A DNA stretch of 64,000 nucleotides from Anarhynchus alexandrinus (taxonomy: Eukaryota; Chordata; Aves; Charadriiformes; Charadriidae): the NCBI GenBank assembly GCA_008711295.1, contig VUYV01000189.1:124001-188000 (forward strand). The letters run 5' to 3'. Both the position numbers and the translations under genes were made by a program. Under the pieces are notes generated by a model that saw nothing but the letters and a program-made list of their open reading frames with translations, had not been told where the DNA came from and ran no database searches. Each line of letters starts with the position of its first letter. Position 1 is the stretch's first letter. Below, one piece after another: positions 1 to 12,140 of the stretch.

Positions 1-235
1 ACTCCAACTGCTTAAGCATTTTTCTGTACGCTCAGGCAATGTCCCTATATTCCTCCTGCATTGCCTGTTCCTGCTTCCACCTCCTTCATGCTTCCTTTTC
101 CCATGTGAGCTCAGCCAGGTGTTCCTTCTTCATCCACACTGCTTGCTTGACTTTCTGCATGTTGGGAGGTTCTTGTGCTTTGAGGAAGTTATTTTTGAAG
201 ATCAAGCAGCTCTCCTGGGTTGTTGACATTAATTA
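1..235 (-). mobile_element. CR1 LINE fragment, ORF2 linker region, reversed, truncated by window edge
   Basis: Read on the minus strand, this stretch translates into a CR1 ORF2 piece lying between the endonuclease and reverse transcriptase. Recognisable blocks include NNFLKAQE, then VWMKKEHLAELTWEKEA, then RRWKQEQAMQEEYRD. They match the well-known avian CR1 pattern W-x-NKELL-x-EL followed by Y-RRWKQGQ-x-TWEEYRD. Two in-frame stops show that the copy is dead. The plus-strand open frame over the same bases is only its shadow. The element continues beyond the left edge of the window. Identification rests on remembered family motifs; an alignment would settle the subfamily. Confidence 0.8.
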
Positions 236-236
236 A

Positions 237-1800
237 TACCCTGCCCTTCCATATGAAGAGAGATAGCGCATCACTGATTCAATTGTGTTGGGTATATGGC
301 AACTACAGACTGTCATGCAACAGCGAACATCCTGACTGTGCTTGACGTTTAAATATTACCAAAAAAAAAAGCAAGCTACCTGACAAAGTGTATTTTTACG
401 GTGCTTCTTATTCTTCTCAGGTAGATTGTTCAAATGTATGTCACTTGGTGACTTCTGTTTGAGATACAAATTGTATTACATTGTACTGTGTACTACTAAT
501 TTAACTGGCTGTTATGTGACAAGGACTGTTCTTTCTCATGAGTTGAATCTGAAAGTATATTCCACTAGAGGGCTGTCTTCACACATGAAATGAAAATCTG
601 ACTTTTAGCAGTACTGGATCTTCTATCTATTCTTCAGGTTAAAGACAGGGCTTTTGGTTTATGTAAGAAATGTGCATCAGTACACTGGGTACGGCCCCAT
701 TTGGAATCTAGAATTACTTTTGTGACTTCATTTTCAGAGGAAGCATGCTGGTCCAAATGAATTATTGGTAGTCTGTGAACATGAACATTTTGGATAATTC
801 CTAATTCAATTAAACATCTCACCCAAATTCATATCTCCCTGAGGTCAGTAGGAATTGGATTAGGCCAAAACTGTTATTTTATAGGTCCTGCCAATATCAT
901 TAAAGTATTTTTTCGGTGAGGGTTTATGTTTACATATGCTAGCCTTTCTTATGTGAAGATAATGCTGCTGTCTTCCTACCTGAGAGCCTAAAAACATATT
1001 TTACTAAAATAGAGCTATGATGAGCAATGTTGTTTTCATCTCTATCAGCATCCAAACAGCAGCTGTTCCTTTTTTCACTTGAACACTGTTTAAAAAGTTG
1101 TAAATAAGAAATATGAAGAACAGTTAACCATCATTTCTACGTAATTGCACTGTGCTGCCAGCGGTAGCATTTCAAGAACACAAGTTGCATTCTTCCATAC
1201 TGAAGAGAAATAGGGCTATGTTTGTAAAGAAACGTAGGCACAAGAATTGCTGGCAGGTGCTTTTGAAAATCCCAGTGGACTTAAACTCCTGTTGCGGACA
1301 AGGTTTAGCCCTACTTTTCTCCTGTAGTAACCAGTCTTTCTTTATGAGAATTATTTCCAAAACATAACTAATTTAGATCTGGGAATACCTGTCTGGAGGG
1401 CTGTATTGCTTCCCTTACCCAAGGGAAAGCCTGAACTGCTCCCTCTCTCGTCTTGTCTAGCCCGTGGCCTGTGCTCTCTCTTCCTTTGCCATTGTCTGTG
1501 TAGGTTCTGGACAATCATTTCTCTTCACTCTGAGCCATGTTTTACCCTTATGTTGCTTTTGGTTCCGACCTTCTTATTCACAGACCTCTTTTCTTCCAAC
1601 TGACAGTTTTCAAATATTTTTCTCTTGTTCTCTGGAAACTAGTTGCTATAGAGACACCTGATGATTGCAGAGACAGTGACTACCTTTGTTAGAACCTCAG
1701 TTGCTATAGCAATGACTGTTGGCTATGGGTTCAATGAAATCTGCTGCATGGTACATGCCCTTTTACACAGCAATACAGCTTGTAACAGCTTCTTTTAATT
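237..1800. other. Intergenic DNA, no gene seen
   Basis: AT-rich, CpG-poor sequence without convincing coding potential. All open frames are under 75 codons, with no family resemblance I recognise. It contains an A-run near 361-370 and two RFX X-box-like motifs at 1642-1655 and 1700-1713. Confidence 0.6.
1642..1713. promoter_or_regulatory. Pair of RFX X-box-like motifs
   Basis: GTTGCTATAGAGAC lies at 1642-1655 and GTTGCTATAGCAAT at 1700-1713, 58 bp apart in the same orientation. The second is a near-perfect palindrome that fits the RFX X-box (GTTNCCATRGCAAC class); the first has a good left half-site and a poor right half-site. The motif match is direct; binding or function is inference. Confidence 0.35.
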
Positions 1801-1817
1801 GTTATGCTCAGTAATGA

Positions 1818-1896
1818 GACCGTGAACCAAATTCTGTTCTAATTGAAGTCAGTGGGAGTTTTGCCATTAACTTCAGTGAGACCACGGTTTGGTTCT
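1818..1896. repeat. Short palindromic ancient amniote repeat remnant
   Basis: Outer arms GAACCAAA (1824-1831) and TTTGGTTC (1888-1895) are inverted. The interior reads like the common reptile and bird palindromic repeat with the 'GAAGTCAGTGGGAG' and 'TTTTGCCATTAACTTCAGTG' halves. The palindromic layout suggests a non-autonomous DNA-transposon relic. The family name is not certain. Confidence 0.5.
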
Positions 1897-1899
1897 AAA

Positions 1900-3583
1900 C
1901 TCCCATGTGCATTGATAACAAAAGGAATCTACTTTCAGCACAGTGGCAAACAGAGTGTGTTTTCATTCAGTTAATAACATCTGAACCCAGTAACAAAACT
2001 TGGATGTCTGTGACTATTTTAGTAAAGACTGACTTAAATGATAATCTCTTTTGGAATATTATAGAAATAGTCAATTCTCAGATAAAAAAATATCATGGTC
2101 CTTGGTGGGGGGTATGCATTCTTCTAAAGAGAAGAATCATGAAACAAAAATGTCATCTTTAAAATACTTAGATCATTTGTTTTTATTCAAGGAGAAATGT
2201 TTCCCTAATGTTGCTTTGTGGAAATAGTGAAGAAAGAGTAAACATCTCCAAGAAGTATCTTCAGTCTCAGAAGAGGTATCCCTACTGAAAAGGTAGATAT
2301 AATGCTGTGCTTCTAAAGGCCATTATTTCTTGGCAGTCTCCCTGATTTTTTTTTTTACATTATGGGAATGACCTCTGAAGAATGTCTTAAAGCCAACTTT
2401 GCCTTGGAGCTATTTCTGTTCTATTTAAGGTATCCTGGAGACAGTTTTGAAGTTGTGGGAATCCAATTCAAGTACAAGTTGAGATTGGAAACCGCTCTGT
2501 TTGATGTGTCCTTCCACTTATGTTTGTTTTGTTAGGTTATACACAAATTATCATATATTATGACTGTTGTAGTCACTTGTTCCTTCTGGTGGCCTTTTAG
2601 GAACTCATTACTGTTCTCCTGTTTGTCAGTTGTTTTTGTGAAGCTATGTGGAAATCTGTTGTGAGTTTATGTCAGCAGAACAGAAGTTCTTCCGCTTGAT
2701 CCCCTTGATAAAGTCTGAATTTCTGGCAAGATTATAAAATGTCTAATTTTCAGCATGCTCATAATAAAAGCTCTGACATGCCCACTTCAACAGCTGCTGC
2801 AAAATTAAAAAACACTTGGAAGTCCTCTTACAGACTTCTACCATGCACATTTTATATGACAGTCTTCTCATTTTAAGCAGTCAGGAATAGATGAAAGAAA
2901 ATCATGAAAGTACCTGAAATAACTACTATTGGTCCCTTTCTAAAGTTCTAGGCCAAAATGATCACAATGGAGTTTTTAATTTGCTGAGGGAAAAGTATAG
3001 AATGGAGAAACTGCCATTGCAACAGAAAAACGGAAGTCTTTAGTAAATCACACCTTGTACCAGCACATATTTTGTGTAGATTTCTACTAGAGCTGCTCCC
3101 CAGGTACTGACAGATAAATGCAGACCACTAGAACTCTGTATGTACTCCCATGCTTTTGGTGTGTTTACTGCTCTGTAGCATTTTTTTGGGTCCAGACCAA
3201 GACTCTGAGGGAATCCAGGCTTACTTCTCTTTCCTTTCCCTTCATATAAATTCCTCAAAATTTGGCATTTCTTCTTGCTGCAGCAGTCATTTCTGTTTCT
3301 CTTTCTTCTCCTGCTCTCCAAAGATAAGCTGTGGAAGGCTCCCAAAATAAATCATAAAAAAAAAATCCTCTTATGAATTCTGCTCTCCTCTGGTGATCAG
3401 TCTCATCTGGTGATTAAAGTCCATATTAGGCGTTTCTTTGTTTTGATACTCGCCTGTTGGACAAACTGGTTTTTCTTGCTATTTAGGCATGCTAGGTTTT
3501 CTGTGAATAGAGGCTCATGAATTGTTAACAACTGTCTATTATGGATCCTGTGCAATTATCTTTTGGAATTTCTGATTGATATA
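1900..3583. other. Intergenic DNA, no gene seen
   Basis: AT-rich sequence with only short chance open frames, the longest being a reversed frame of about 100 codons at 3040-3345 with no recognisable domain. No repeat or RNA gene was recognised. Confidence 0.55.
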
Positions 3584-3715
3584 GCATCATAAAATCAGAA
3601 TGAAATAATAATTCTGGTTTGAAGGGACTTCAGGGGGTCATCTGATCCAAAGTCTGAGCCAGTTTAGATCAGGCTCCAAATTGCTCAATGCCTTGCTGTT
3701 TTGTTTACTGGGTCC
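3584..3715 (-). mobile_element. Degraded CR1 3' tail, reversed
   Basis: The segment begins GCATCATAAAATCAGAATGA and runs through GGTTTGAAGGGACTTCAGGG and GGTCATCTGATCCAA to a 'CAGGCTCCAAATTGCTCAATGCC'-like block. This order is the reverse complement of the CR1 3' UTR (TCATAGAATCATAGAATGG, TTGGAAGGGACCTT, GATCATCTAGTCCAA, GGTTGCTCAAAGCC). Divergence is substantial, so the copy is old. Confidence 0.8.
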
Positions 3716-6109
3716 TTAACTTGCAGGTAGAGAAGAGAGGAAGGAAACAAGTACTGCATGAAATTAAGTTAGCAGTTTGAAGACGTTATATACACAAAAC
3801 CCATTCATAATGTAGAGCTGAAATTCAAAAGTTATACATGAATTCCATCGTATTCAAAGCATCATATGGCGACTCCTGCATTTTCATTCCTCCATCAGGT
3901 CACGGAATAACATTAGAAGTGTTGGTTTTGTTGCTGAAGTTTCACTTTCTTATGCATTACATGAATGTTTTCCACCAATCTGTTATGAGAGACAAAAGAG
4001 ACTGAAATACTGAAAATTCTTGGGGACCCCTAATTTTGGTGAGATTTTCCCTCACTCTGCTTTGCAGGAAAAGTCTTTATGAATTATGCACTGACTAATC
4101 TGCTCTGTTTCTGAGGCATGTGAGGAATTCTGTCCTGTCTTCTAACATGCATACACAATGTATTTTGGATTATTCACAGACTCTGCTTGGATGCCTAGTG
4201 CATTCTTGTATGATTTATGGACAAACCATATTCTGGTATTCGAAAGGGGTATATTATTTTCCATATCCTTCTAGTAAGAATACTCAATCTGAAATGAGCA
4301 ACAAACAAACTTAAAACTGTGTCTGTTGCAAGTGGGGGGAGAACAGATACTAATTCCCTGTTTGACGATGTTCTTTCTATCCGTGCCCCATGTTAAAATT
4401 TTACAGCAGTTCTCTGGCACTGGTAGGGAGAGGAACTACAGGGGATCACCATCCTAGTTTAGTAAAGGCTTGGAACAAAGGTGGGTTTGTGCATCTTGAA
4501 ATCACATGTGTTTTTCTGGCAAGTGCTCCTTAAACGTTTAACCCAGCAGGCTTCCAGGACACCGAAGCTTCCATGGATGTTCATGCCTCTCACAGCTTAG
4601 GTGCTTCTTAGGAAAAACAGAGTATCTTCTCAACATCCTTAAAAGCAAAAGGAAATTAATTTAGAGAAATCAGCTACGAATCCCAGATAGAAAGTGGTAG
4701 GAAGTTATTCAAGCTGAGCCAAAGCTTGTGGTATTGCTGCTTTGTTCTAAGACTTGCAGTTAACAGTGTTCTTTATCTGCCTTGTTGTCCCCTCTGTTGC
4801 CAGTCTTCTTCCATCTCCATTGGATGCAGGACAGGAGAAACAGTTGGTCCTTATAAGGCAGCTTTAGCAAAAAGAAAGAAAAAGGGTGCTGAACTTAGAT
4901 TTACTTATTGTTGTTGCTTGACTTTTCTGCTCTGGAGCACAGCTTGAATTCTTCCATGAAGAATGTTCTCTCCACCATGCCTGACAGTCTAAATCTGGCA
5001 ACACTCTACCTGCTGAGTACAGCCCTCCAGGTGTACAAAAGACAGCAGGATAGGTCCTCACCAGAACTAAAATTCTCTAAAATGAGAAGAGCCATAAATA
5101 AGGGATTATTAGATCTATGTCTCACAGCAGTCCCTTTTTTTGTTTGTTTTGGTACCAGCAAACCCCAGAACTTCTGGGCATCCACATATTCTGTCACTCC
5201 AAAGTGGAATGAATTGAACTGATCTTGGAAAATAGGAAAAGTTGCAGCTTCCTGATGAGCTGGATGTTACTGGATTTGAAGACACAACAGTTGTAAAGAT
5301 TCAGCACTCCTCTTGTTGTTGCTTCCACCTTCTTCCCACCTCTTAAATGTATAGAGAAATAGCCTTTCAATGTAGTTCTTCATATATTCCACAATATTCC
5401 ACATGGAAAAAAACAGGGTCTTTTTGGGGTGTTAAATGTGATATATTACATCATGAACCATGTTTGTCGTGTTGAGTTAATGGGCAGGCTTAAAGGTTCT
5501 TTTTGTGACTCTGGAAGATTCTGCCAGTGAAGCACAAACTATTTTCTTTGAGTATTTATTAAGTCTGGTTTTAAATATGGCCTTTTGTTGAAAGATGCAT
5601 TACAGGTGAGCAAAAGGTCAGTTATTGGCTCTGAAAGCAAGTAATTGGGTTGCATTTGCATCTTGCATACTAATTATTTTTCAGCGGTTTTAAAAGTAGT
5701 AAAACTGAAAATACCATTACCTGGCCTCATGAGTTGTTCTTCTATCTAGGAATTATGCATTTCAAAAATAACATTAAATATTTGGAATGTGGATATTGTA
5801 ATGTTTTGTAATGATACATATTTTTCATGTCTTAAGACAGTAGAAGAAAAGAGAGAGTATGTTAGTATTCTGATAATACAATGGGTTGAGTTTTCCCAAT
5901 GAAAATACAGATTTCAAAGTCTTCTCCTAAATCTCCCATAGAAATCGGTTCCATGGAATTTAATAATTCGCATCTCACAGAGCTAGACTTCTTAGGAAAA
6001 AAAGTCAGTAAAAACGTTTTAATATATTATTTAAAGTTACTGACCTAATATATGTCATTCAGCATATTCCCCAAATGGAATATTGTACACTGAGAAATAC
6101 CTTTTACTG

Positions 6110-6136
6110 CACTTTTTTTTTTTTAAAAAAAAAGTG
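6110..6136. repeat. Perfect A/T hairpin
   Basis: CACTTTTTTTTT at 6110-6121 is the exact reverse complement of AAAAAAAAAGTG at 6125-6136, with a three-T loop. The three-base CAC/GTG clamps make this more than an accidental T-run next to an A-run. Confidence 0.8.
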
Positions 6137-9100
6137 GGTCACACAAGTTTTCATATGATATTTCAAAAGATATAGGGCATTTTAAAAGATACAATAAGAC
6201 CACATCTTAAACTGAATTGCAGTCATAGTAGGCAAATAGAGGAATGTTTGCATACCAAATGGGAACTGACAAATTTCTATGTCCTTAACATTTTTAGAAT
6301 TACTATTAAAATGATAATTTTATGAAGGAAAGTAGTACAATTTTTGATATTGAAAGAACACCTTTGAGACAATCCTCCTCAAATTTATCACTCATTTGAA
6401 ATGGATGGAAAGGACCATAAGATTACTTAGACAGATAAACAATGTATTTGAAACAGAAATTTTGCTGTGGAATCAAATCTAGGGTTAGCCTGGTTAGTCA
6501 TCGGCTCAGCCATGCACTGTTATTCTGATTCAGCTTCGCTTTTTCTCTCCGTGCAATCTAAATCCAATGCAGACACACTTGTTTTGCAGTTCATAAAGGT
6601 GATGTTGCCATAAAAACAAGCAATTCACTACTTTTTACTTGTGTTCTGCCATTCTACCTGGACTCATTGTAAAAATGAATCCCATTTCAGATTTTTACAT
6701 ATGAATTTAGACACTTTAGGCCTCTCTTTCTGACAATTCTAGATAAAATGATTAAATAGAGTATATACTTTGTCCTAAGGAAGTACTGAAATGACTTTAA
6801 ATTGTCCAAACACCTTCATGTAAGTGAGATAACATTTTCAGAAGTACTGTAAATAATGGATTTTGTTTCCAGCATTCATATTGGTAAGCAAAAGTTGCTA
6901 GCAATACCATTATTTGAGCTTCTGTTGCAAAGCAAATAGAAGTCAATACAGTGTTATTTAATGGGGAAAAAGATTTATTTCTTAAATAATACTAGAAAAT
7001 GTTGGGGTTTATAAATAGGATATGCTGTTGAAGAAAAGCTGCCAATAGCTATACAGAAGATGCATCATTTCGTTCATCTCTGCCCTCCATTTCAATCCCA
7101 TTTGCAGGAAACTAATGTTTGTGATCCCTGGGCACTAAACTTTGGAGTGGAACTCATAGGCCTCCATTTTTAAGTTACTTCCACAGCGCACAGACGTTTC
7201 CATGGGAGAAAGGCATTTCTAAAACTGCAGAATCACAGAAAGCTCAGATCTTGCCAGTCATGCAGCCTAAACAGTAAAGTATTACAGTGGCACACCAAAA
7301 AATATCTGTGCAGATACGGTATTTGTCACTTCTGCAAAACTATGACATATGTTTGGAATCTTCTGGGAAATTAGAAAACCCCATGCTATAATCTATGCTT
7401 TGGGTGATGTTTTCATTTGTCCTGTAAGCCTGCAGTAACAACTGCCTTTGCTTCAGTTCAAGACAGAGTAGGTAAACGCATGTCAGAAACACATGAAATA
7501 GCTTTCTCTAATTTTTCAGAAGTGTTTTGTACTCCTACAGTTGAACTGTTATGGTTGTTAAATTCAAGTGTACATTTTTTTTTTTTGCCTACCTCTACAG
7601 TGTGACATGTATATTGACTCCACTGAACAATATTTTATCATGAATCGGTTGAAGGAGACCCTTCTGTTAACTTGAACACTGAATAGTGTAGAAATCAACA
7701 CCATTTAGTGCCATAGGTAAATAAGTGTGGAAAAAAATAAGATAGAATCTTTGTGTTAGGAGGTATTTTTCAGAACTGCAGACCTGGCTATTTAGCATAG
7801 CTGAATACACAGTGCTCTTACTGTAAACTCTGCAGTCTTTTTATTCCTTGTAGCATCGATGTCAGGGAAGCAAGATTTTCATCAATAACAGCAGCATTTA
7901 GCCAGACCTTTAAAAACTCCATTGAACGAAAAAAAAACTGTCACAGTGTTGGCTTACTGTCCTTTTCCTGCTGGAGACCTAAGGTTGATTTCTGAGTTGG
8001 GTCACAAATGAAAGAGTAATTTTATGCCAGTCGCCATCTGTGCAGCATCACAACATTACCACACATTCTAGCATCGTTCAGAATGCTATGAAATCAAAGT
8101 TGCAAAGACACGCATCCTTGCCTCAGTAGTGAGATGTACTGAGATAGTGCTGATTGGGAACACTTAAGCAGCACTACTGCATGATGGTTCATTCTGTTAC
8201 TGCTTCACTTATTAAAAGCAGATTCTCATCTCTCTTGCATCTGAGGAAATGAGATCACAATTTGGCCCCATAACAGTGAAATAACTCATTTGCTGCCTAA
8301 CATGGTACTCCATTAAGCACCAATATGCCAACCAGTCACAGATGTGATTCCCTAGGTCTTGTTTTAATCCTGCTACACTTTCAAATGTACTTCTAATGTT
8401 GGAGAATTTTTCTGCATGGAAATATAATTACATCTTTAAGTTAAGACCATGGAACATTGCAGCTGGCAACAGTGATTTTGATACCTACAGATAGATTGCA
8501 TTAAGCTAACTTTGCTACTGAAAACTGACAGGGCTTGCAATTATGCCTTCACTAGATCTGCAAAAGCAGAGCAGGGAAGCAGCATTTGTAAGACTGCTTT
8601 GTGCCAGATGGCACACCATGTCAGAAAAATCTATTTGAGCCCTTGTGTTCTTGCATTATAACCAGCAGATTGTCAGCTGGAGTGAAGTACAGGAAGTGTG
8701 TAATTTAACTGACCTTGTCTCTGTAGGAATTGATTCAGAATCAGAGGATGAAACTATTGATGTTTTGACTTGGGAAGGCCATTTCCTTTTTTCTTCTCTC
8801 TCTCATACAAGATGTATCAGTGATTGATAAGGACTGCTGGCAAAACTTGCTCTGAAATGTGAATGATGTGTCAGCTTGAAAGACATGCCATTTTAATATA
8901 ATCACACTCTGTAACACTGTTTCTCAATCCTATTACCTCAGATACTTAGAGGTAAGTTTCTTTGGATTGCAAATTACAAAATACATCTCTATTCGTTTTC
9001 ATGGTGACATGCTAGAAACCGTGTATTTTCAGACTGTGATCTTGAATTCAAACTTCAGACACAAAATCAGGCTGCTCTGTAATTGATCTGCAAACTTCCC

Positions 9101-11249
9101 TGGATAAGCCACTTCAGTCTGAAGACCCAAAGCACATTGTCTCCTAACACAGTGTGGCCAGTAAGCACCAACCTTTCAGATACCTTCAGGTTCTTTCATT
9201 AACTTTCAGTTAATTACAAAAATTCAGATAGTGTTCTCACAGGGGAACTGTTTGAGAACCCTCACGACTGAATATGTAGGGAGGAAAAAAAGCAGCTTGC
9301 TCCCTCCCCACCAGCACAGCTTGCTTGGGCGCATGCTCTTTATCGCTTTATCTCGTAACAGGGGACGGTGCTCAGACTGTCCTTTACTATCATGGCTCCA
9401 TCCTGATAAAGTTCTGAGAGAACTCTACCTTGGATTCAGCAAAAGTCTGTTAAACCCAAGATATTTAAAATTAAATACTTCAGAATCAATGAACCAATGC
9501 TTTCTAACTATGCAACCAGCAACATATGGTCTTTTACAGAACCCAATTAAAAATGTGAGGTCATCTGTCAAACCAGTCACTAATGTTTGTTTCTGTGAAC
9601 CAGAACCATTTTTCCCCCAAAACCAGTTAAAATCAAATATGAAATAAATGAAAATGAAATAAATAGCGCTACCTTAATTGTATTCCCTCATTTCTTCCAG
9701 TGCTTTAATTTAAAAAAAAAAATAATCAGTCAGACTGTTGCTTTCCAGGAAATATAGGGCACCTTTTTTTTTTTTATCTCACTTTTTATGAGTAGAATAA
9801 CACTGCAAACATTTTTAAGCTGCCTTTGAGCCTGGCAAACGTTCAATGCTAATGCAACTTATGAAATCAAACCGGAGGTATAGCTGTCTCCTGAACAGCA
9901 GGCAGGTAAATAGAAAAAATCCAGCCTTAAACTTACATCTTTTTGAGTGCTTTACAGTACAAACATGAAAAAGTATTTATTAGGATAGTCAGAAACTTCA
10001 AAATATATATTGCTGGCGATGCTGTCTTCATTGTTGTCCAAATGTTTCACCTTGTCAAGCAATTTTCCTTTCATTTTTGTTTTACTGAGCAGTTAAACAA
10101 TAAGCAAGTAACAGCTTTTAAAAATATATTTGTTTCTCTTAGGTCTGTAGACCTTTTCCGGTTAATGAAAGTCTAGATCTTGCAGTGAATTAATGAGTAG
10201 AAAACAAGAAACCAACCTCCACCTCTGCACACTGTTATCCTGCAGGCAAAGCCAGACTGAAGGATATTCACTTCAACTAGCTTTGGGTTAAGTTTATACT
10301 TTCTAGTTGTAATATTTAAACTGTAGTAAGTAAAATGATTTTAATGAGAATTCTGAACATGGTGCACTTGCATGCCAAACCTTTATTTGAACACAGGTGA
10401 TTACATTTTGCTCACTGTCATAGCACTAAGGTGATTAATAGATATGATGCCAAAATTCTGTGTATCATTTTGCTTTGCATTTTTTTACTATGGTATAATT
10501 TATGTTCCCAAACTCTCATTTAAAAAGACATTAACTTTTCTATCTGTGATATCCCTAATCCTTTAGTTCCCACTTACTATAATTGAATTAAAATTAAATC
10601 GTTTTTTTTCTTTTTCATTCTCTGTGGCTATTTTTTTACCTTCAGATCTGTGTTGCAATAGTCAATCTAAGCTTACTAATTTCTCTTGTTCTTCCCACTA
10701 TGATAGATCTATAATTTGATTCAAATGTCAGTTTTTCCACTTTTAGACTACTGTTTCTATTTCTATAAGAGTACATCTTAACACTCTTGCTTATTTTGAA
10801 TATGCTACTGTATCCACGTCATCCAAGAATAAACTATGCCCATGTAGAACTCTTGAGGTCCATTTAAAAAATATTTACAGTTATAGAAACCAAAACTGAG
10901 TATTGCTTCTGTAGACAAATGCATGTCAAAAGTCACAAATGTCCTGTGGGCCACCATAACAGTTACAGAAGGAAAAGATAATTTGAAATAGCACTGAATT
11001 TCAAGCTTGGCTGAAATCTTGCATTGGGATTCTACACATCCTTTCAAAATGTTAATCTCCCAAGTTTTTCCTGACTATTCCAGCTCTAACAATGTTTTGC
11101 TCCGTATTTTTTAACGATACAAATTCAATACTTTCCCCCTTTTTGGTATCCTTGCCTGTTAACTTTCTGCGATTAGAAAAATTCAATTAGCTGTCAGTTA
11201 ACAGATAAATCAGTGGAGCTTTTACCAAGTGGTTAAACACATTTATCTC

Positions 11250-11293
11250 TTTTTTTAATGAATTTTCTGCCTTTTTTTCTCAATTTTTTTACT

Positions 11294-11331
<38 letters not shown>

Positions 11332-11335
11332 CCAT
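11250..11335. repeat. T-rich low-complexity tract with a 35-T run
   Basis: Several T-runs lead into an uninterrupted run of 35 T at 11297-11331. Read on the minus strand it is a poly(A), which could be the tail of a retroposed copy. I see no parent sequence next to it. Length may be unstable or an assembly estimate. Confidence 0.85.
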
Positions 11336-12019
11336 TTTAATTCTCTGCTCCCTGTTCATTAATTTTTATCTCGCTTGGGTCTGTAGCCACCTTGCTAAAC
11401 ACTGAAGCAGTACTTTTTTACTTAGCTGTGCTGCTTATAATAAAAGAAACATAACCTTCTGGATTATTTAAGATGAATTTGCTGTGGTTCTGATCTATAT
11501 AAACCTCAGTTGTGTGGACATAACCAACTTTCCTGAAAGTCTGAGGGATGACTAACCATGATATTCCTTCTTCTAGTTCTCTTTATTATGAGGTCTGCAA
11601 ACATGTAGGCCTTGTAACAGTGTTCATCTGCAAAGCTGAGTAAGCACTGTATGTTTTTCCATATGCGAAACTGTCGGCTGAAGCAAAAGCTAGCTAGAAC
11701 TGGCTTTTAAGTTATGCCACCTAGACAGTAATTTGTTATTTTTTATTTCTCAACAAAGCTTCAGTAGAAGTGCTAAGCAGGTGACAGTACATATCAAATC
11801 CATTTTTCTACTTTGTGGTATATCTAATATTGTAACATTAAAAAAAAAAAAAGGGTTGTGTTTTCATGAGCTTCATAGTTTCCCAGACTGGAAAGGATTA
11901 TTAAATCACACAGTCTGGTGTCTTGCATATTGCAAACAATTAAATTTCGGCCAGTTACCCCTTTATTAAACTAAATACATTTCTTAACCAACGGTTTAGT
12001 CTGTAATTCTGAATTGGAA

Positions 12020-12140
12020 AAATCACAGAATCACAGATTAATTTAGGTTGCAAAGAATGTCTGAAGATCATCAAGTCTATTTCCCCAACAAAAATATGTC
12101 CAGCTTGGGCTGACTTCAGCTAATCTCACAAGGCCTCAGT
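12020..12140 (-). mobile_element. Old CR1 3' tail, reversed
   Basis: AATCACAGAATCACAG at the left is the reverse complement of the CR1 terminal 8-bp repeats. It is followed by TTAGGTTGCAAAGAATGTCT and GAAGATCATCAAGTCTA, and then GTCCAGCTTGGGCTGACTTC, all degraded CR1 3' UTR blocks in the expected reverse order. Confidence 0.8.

Larger units (their letters stand above)
3716..12019. other. Intergenic DNA, no gene seen
   Basis: An eight-kilobase CpG-poor, AT-rich stretch. The largest open frame (9231-9647, 138 codons) shows no domain, no splice context and no codon bias, and is within chance expectation. Local structures are an A/T palindrome at 6110-6136, an octamer motif at 5654-5661, and a long T-run at 11297-11331. 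Some stretches (for example 6480-6640) look smooth and CpG-free like conserved non-coding DNA, but this cannot be tested from one sequence. Confidence 0.5.

Noticed and set aside
39..236. Plus-strand 65-codon open frame at the left edge
   Set aside because: It is the shadow of a reversed CR1 ORF2 fragment.
7218..7260. Possible CR1 tail (GCAGAATCACAGAAAGCTCA)
   Set aside because: Only about 13 bases resemble the CR1 terminal octamers, and no further CR1 block follows.
9231..9647. 138-codon open frame as a gene
   Set aside because: No domain, no upstream promoter or splice context, AT-rich composition, and length expected by chance in a window this size.
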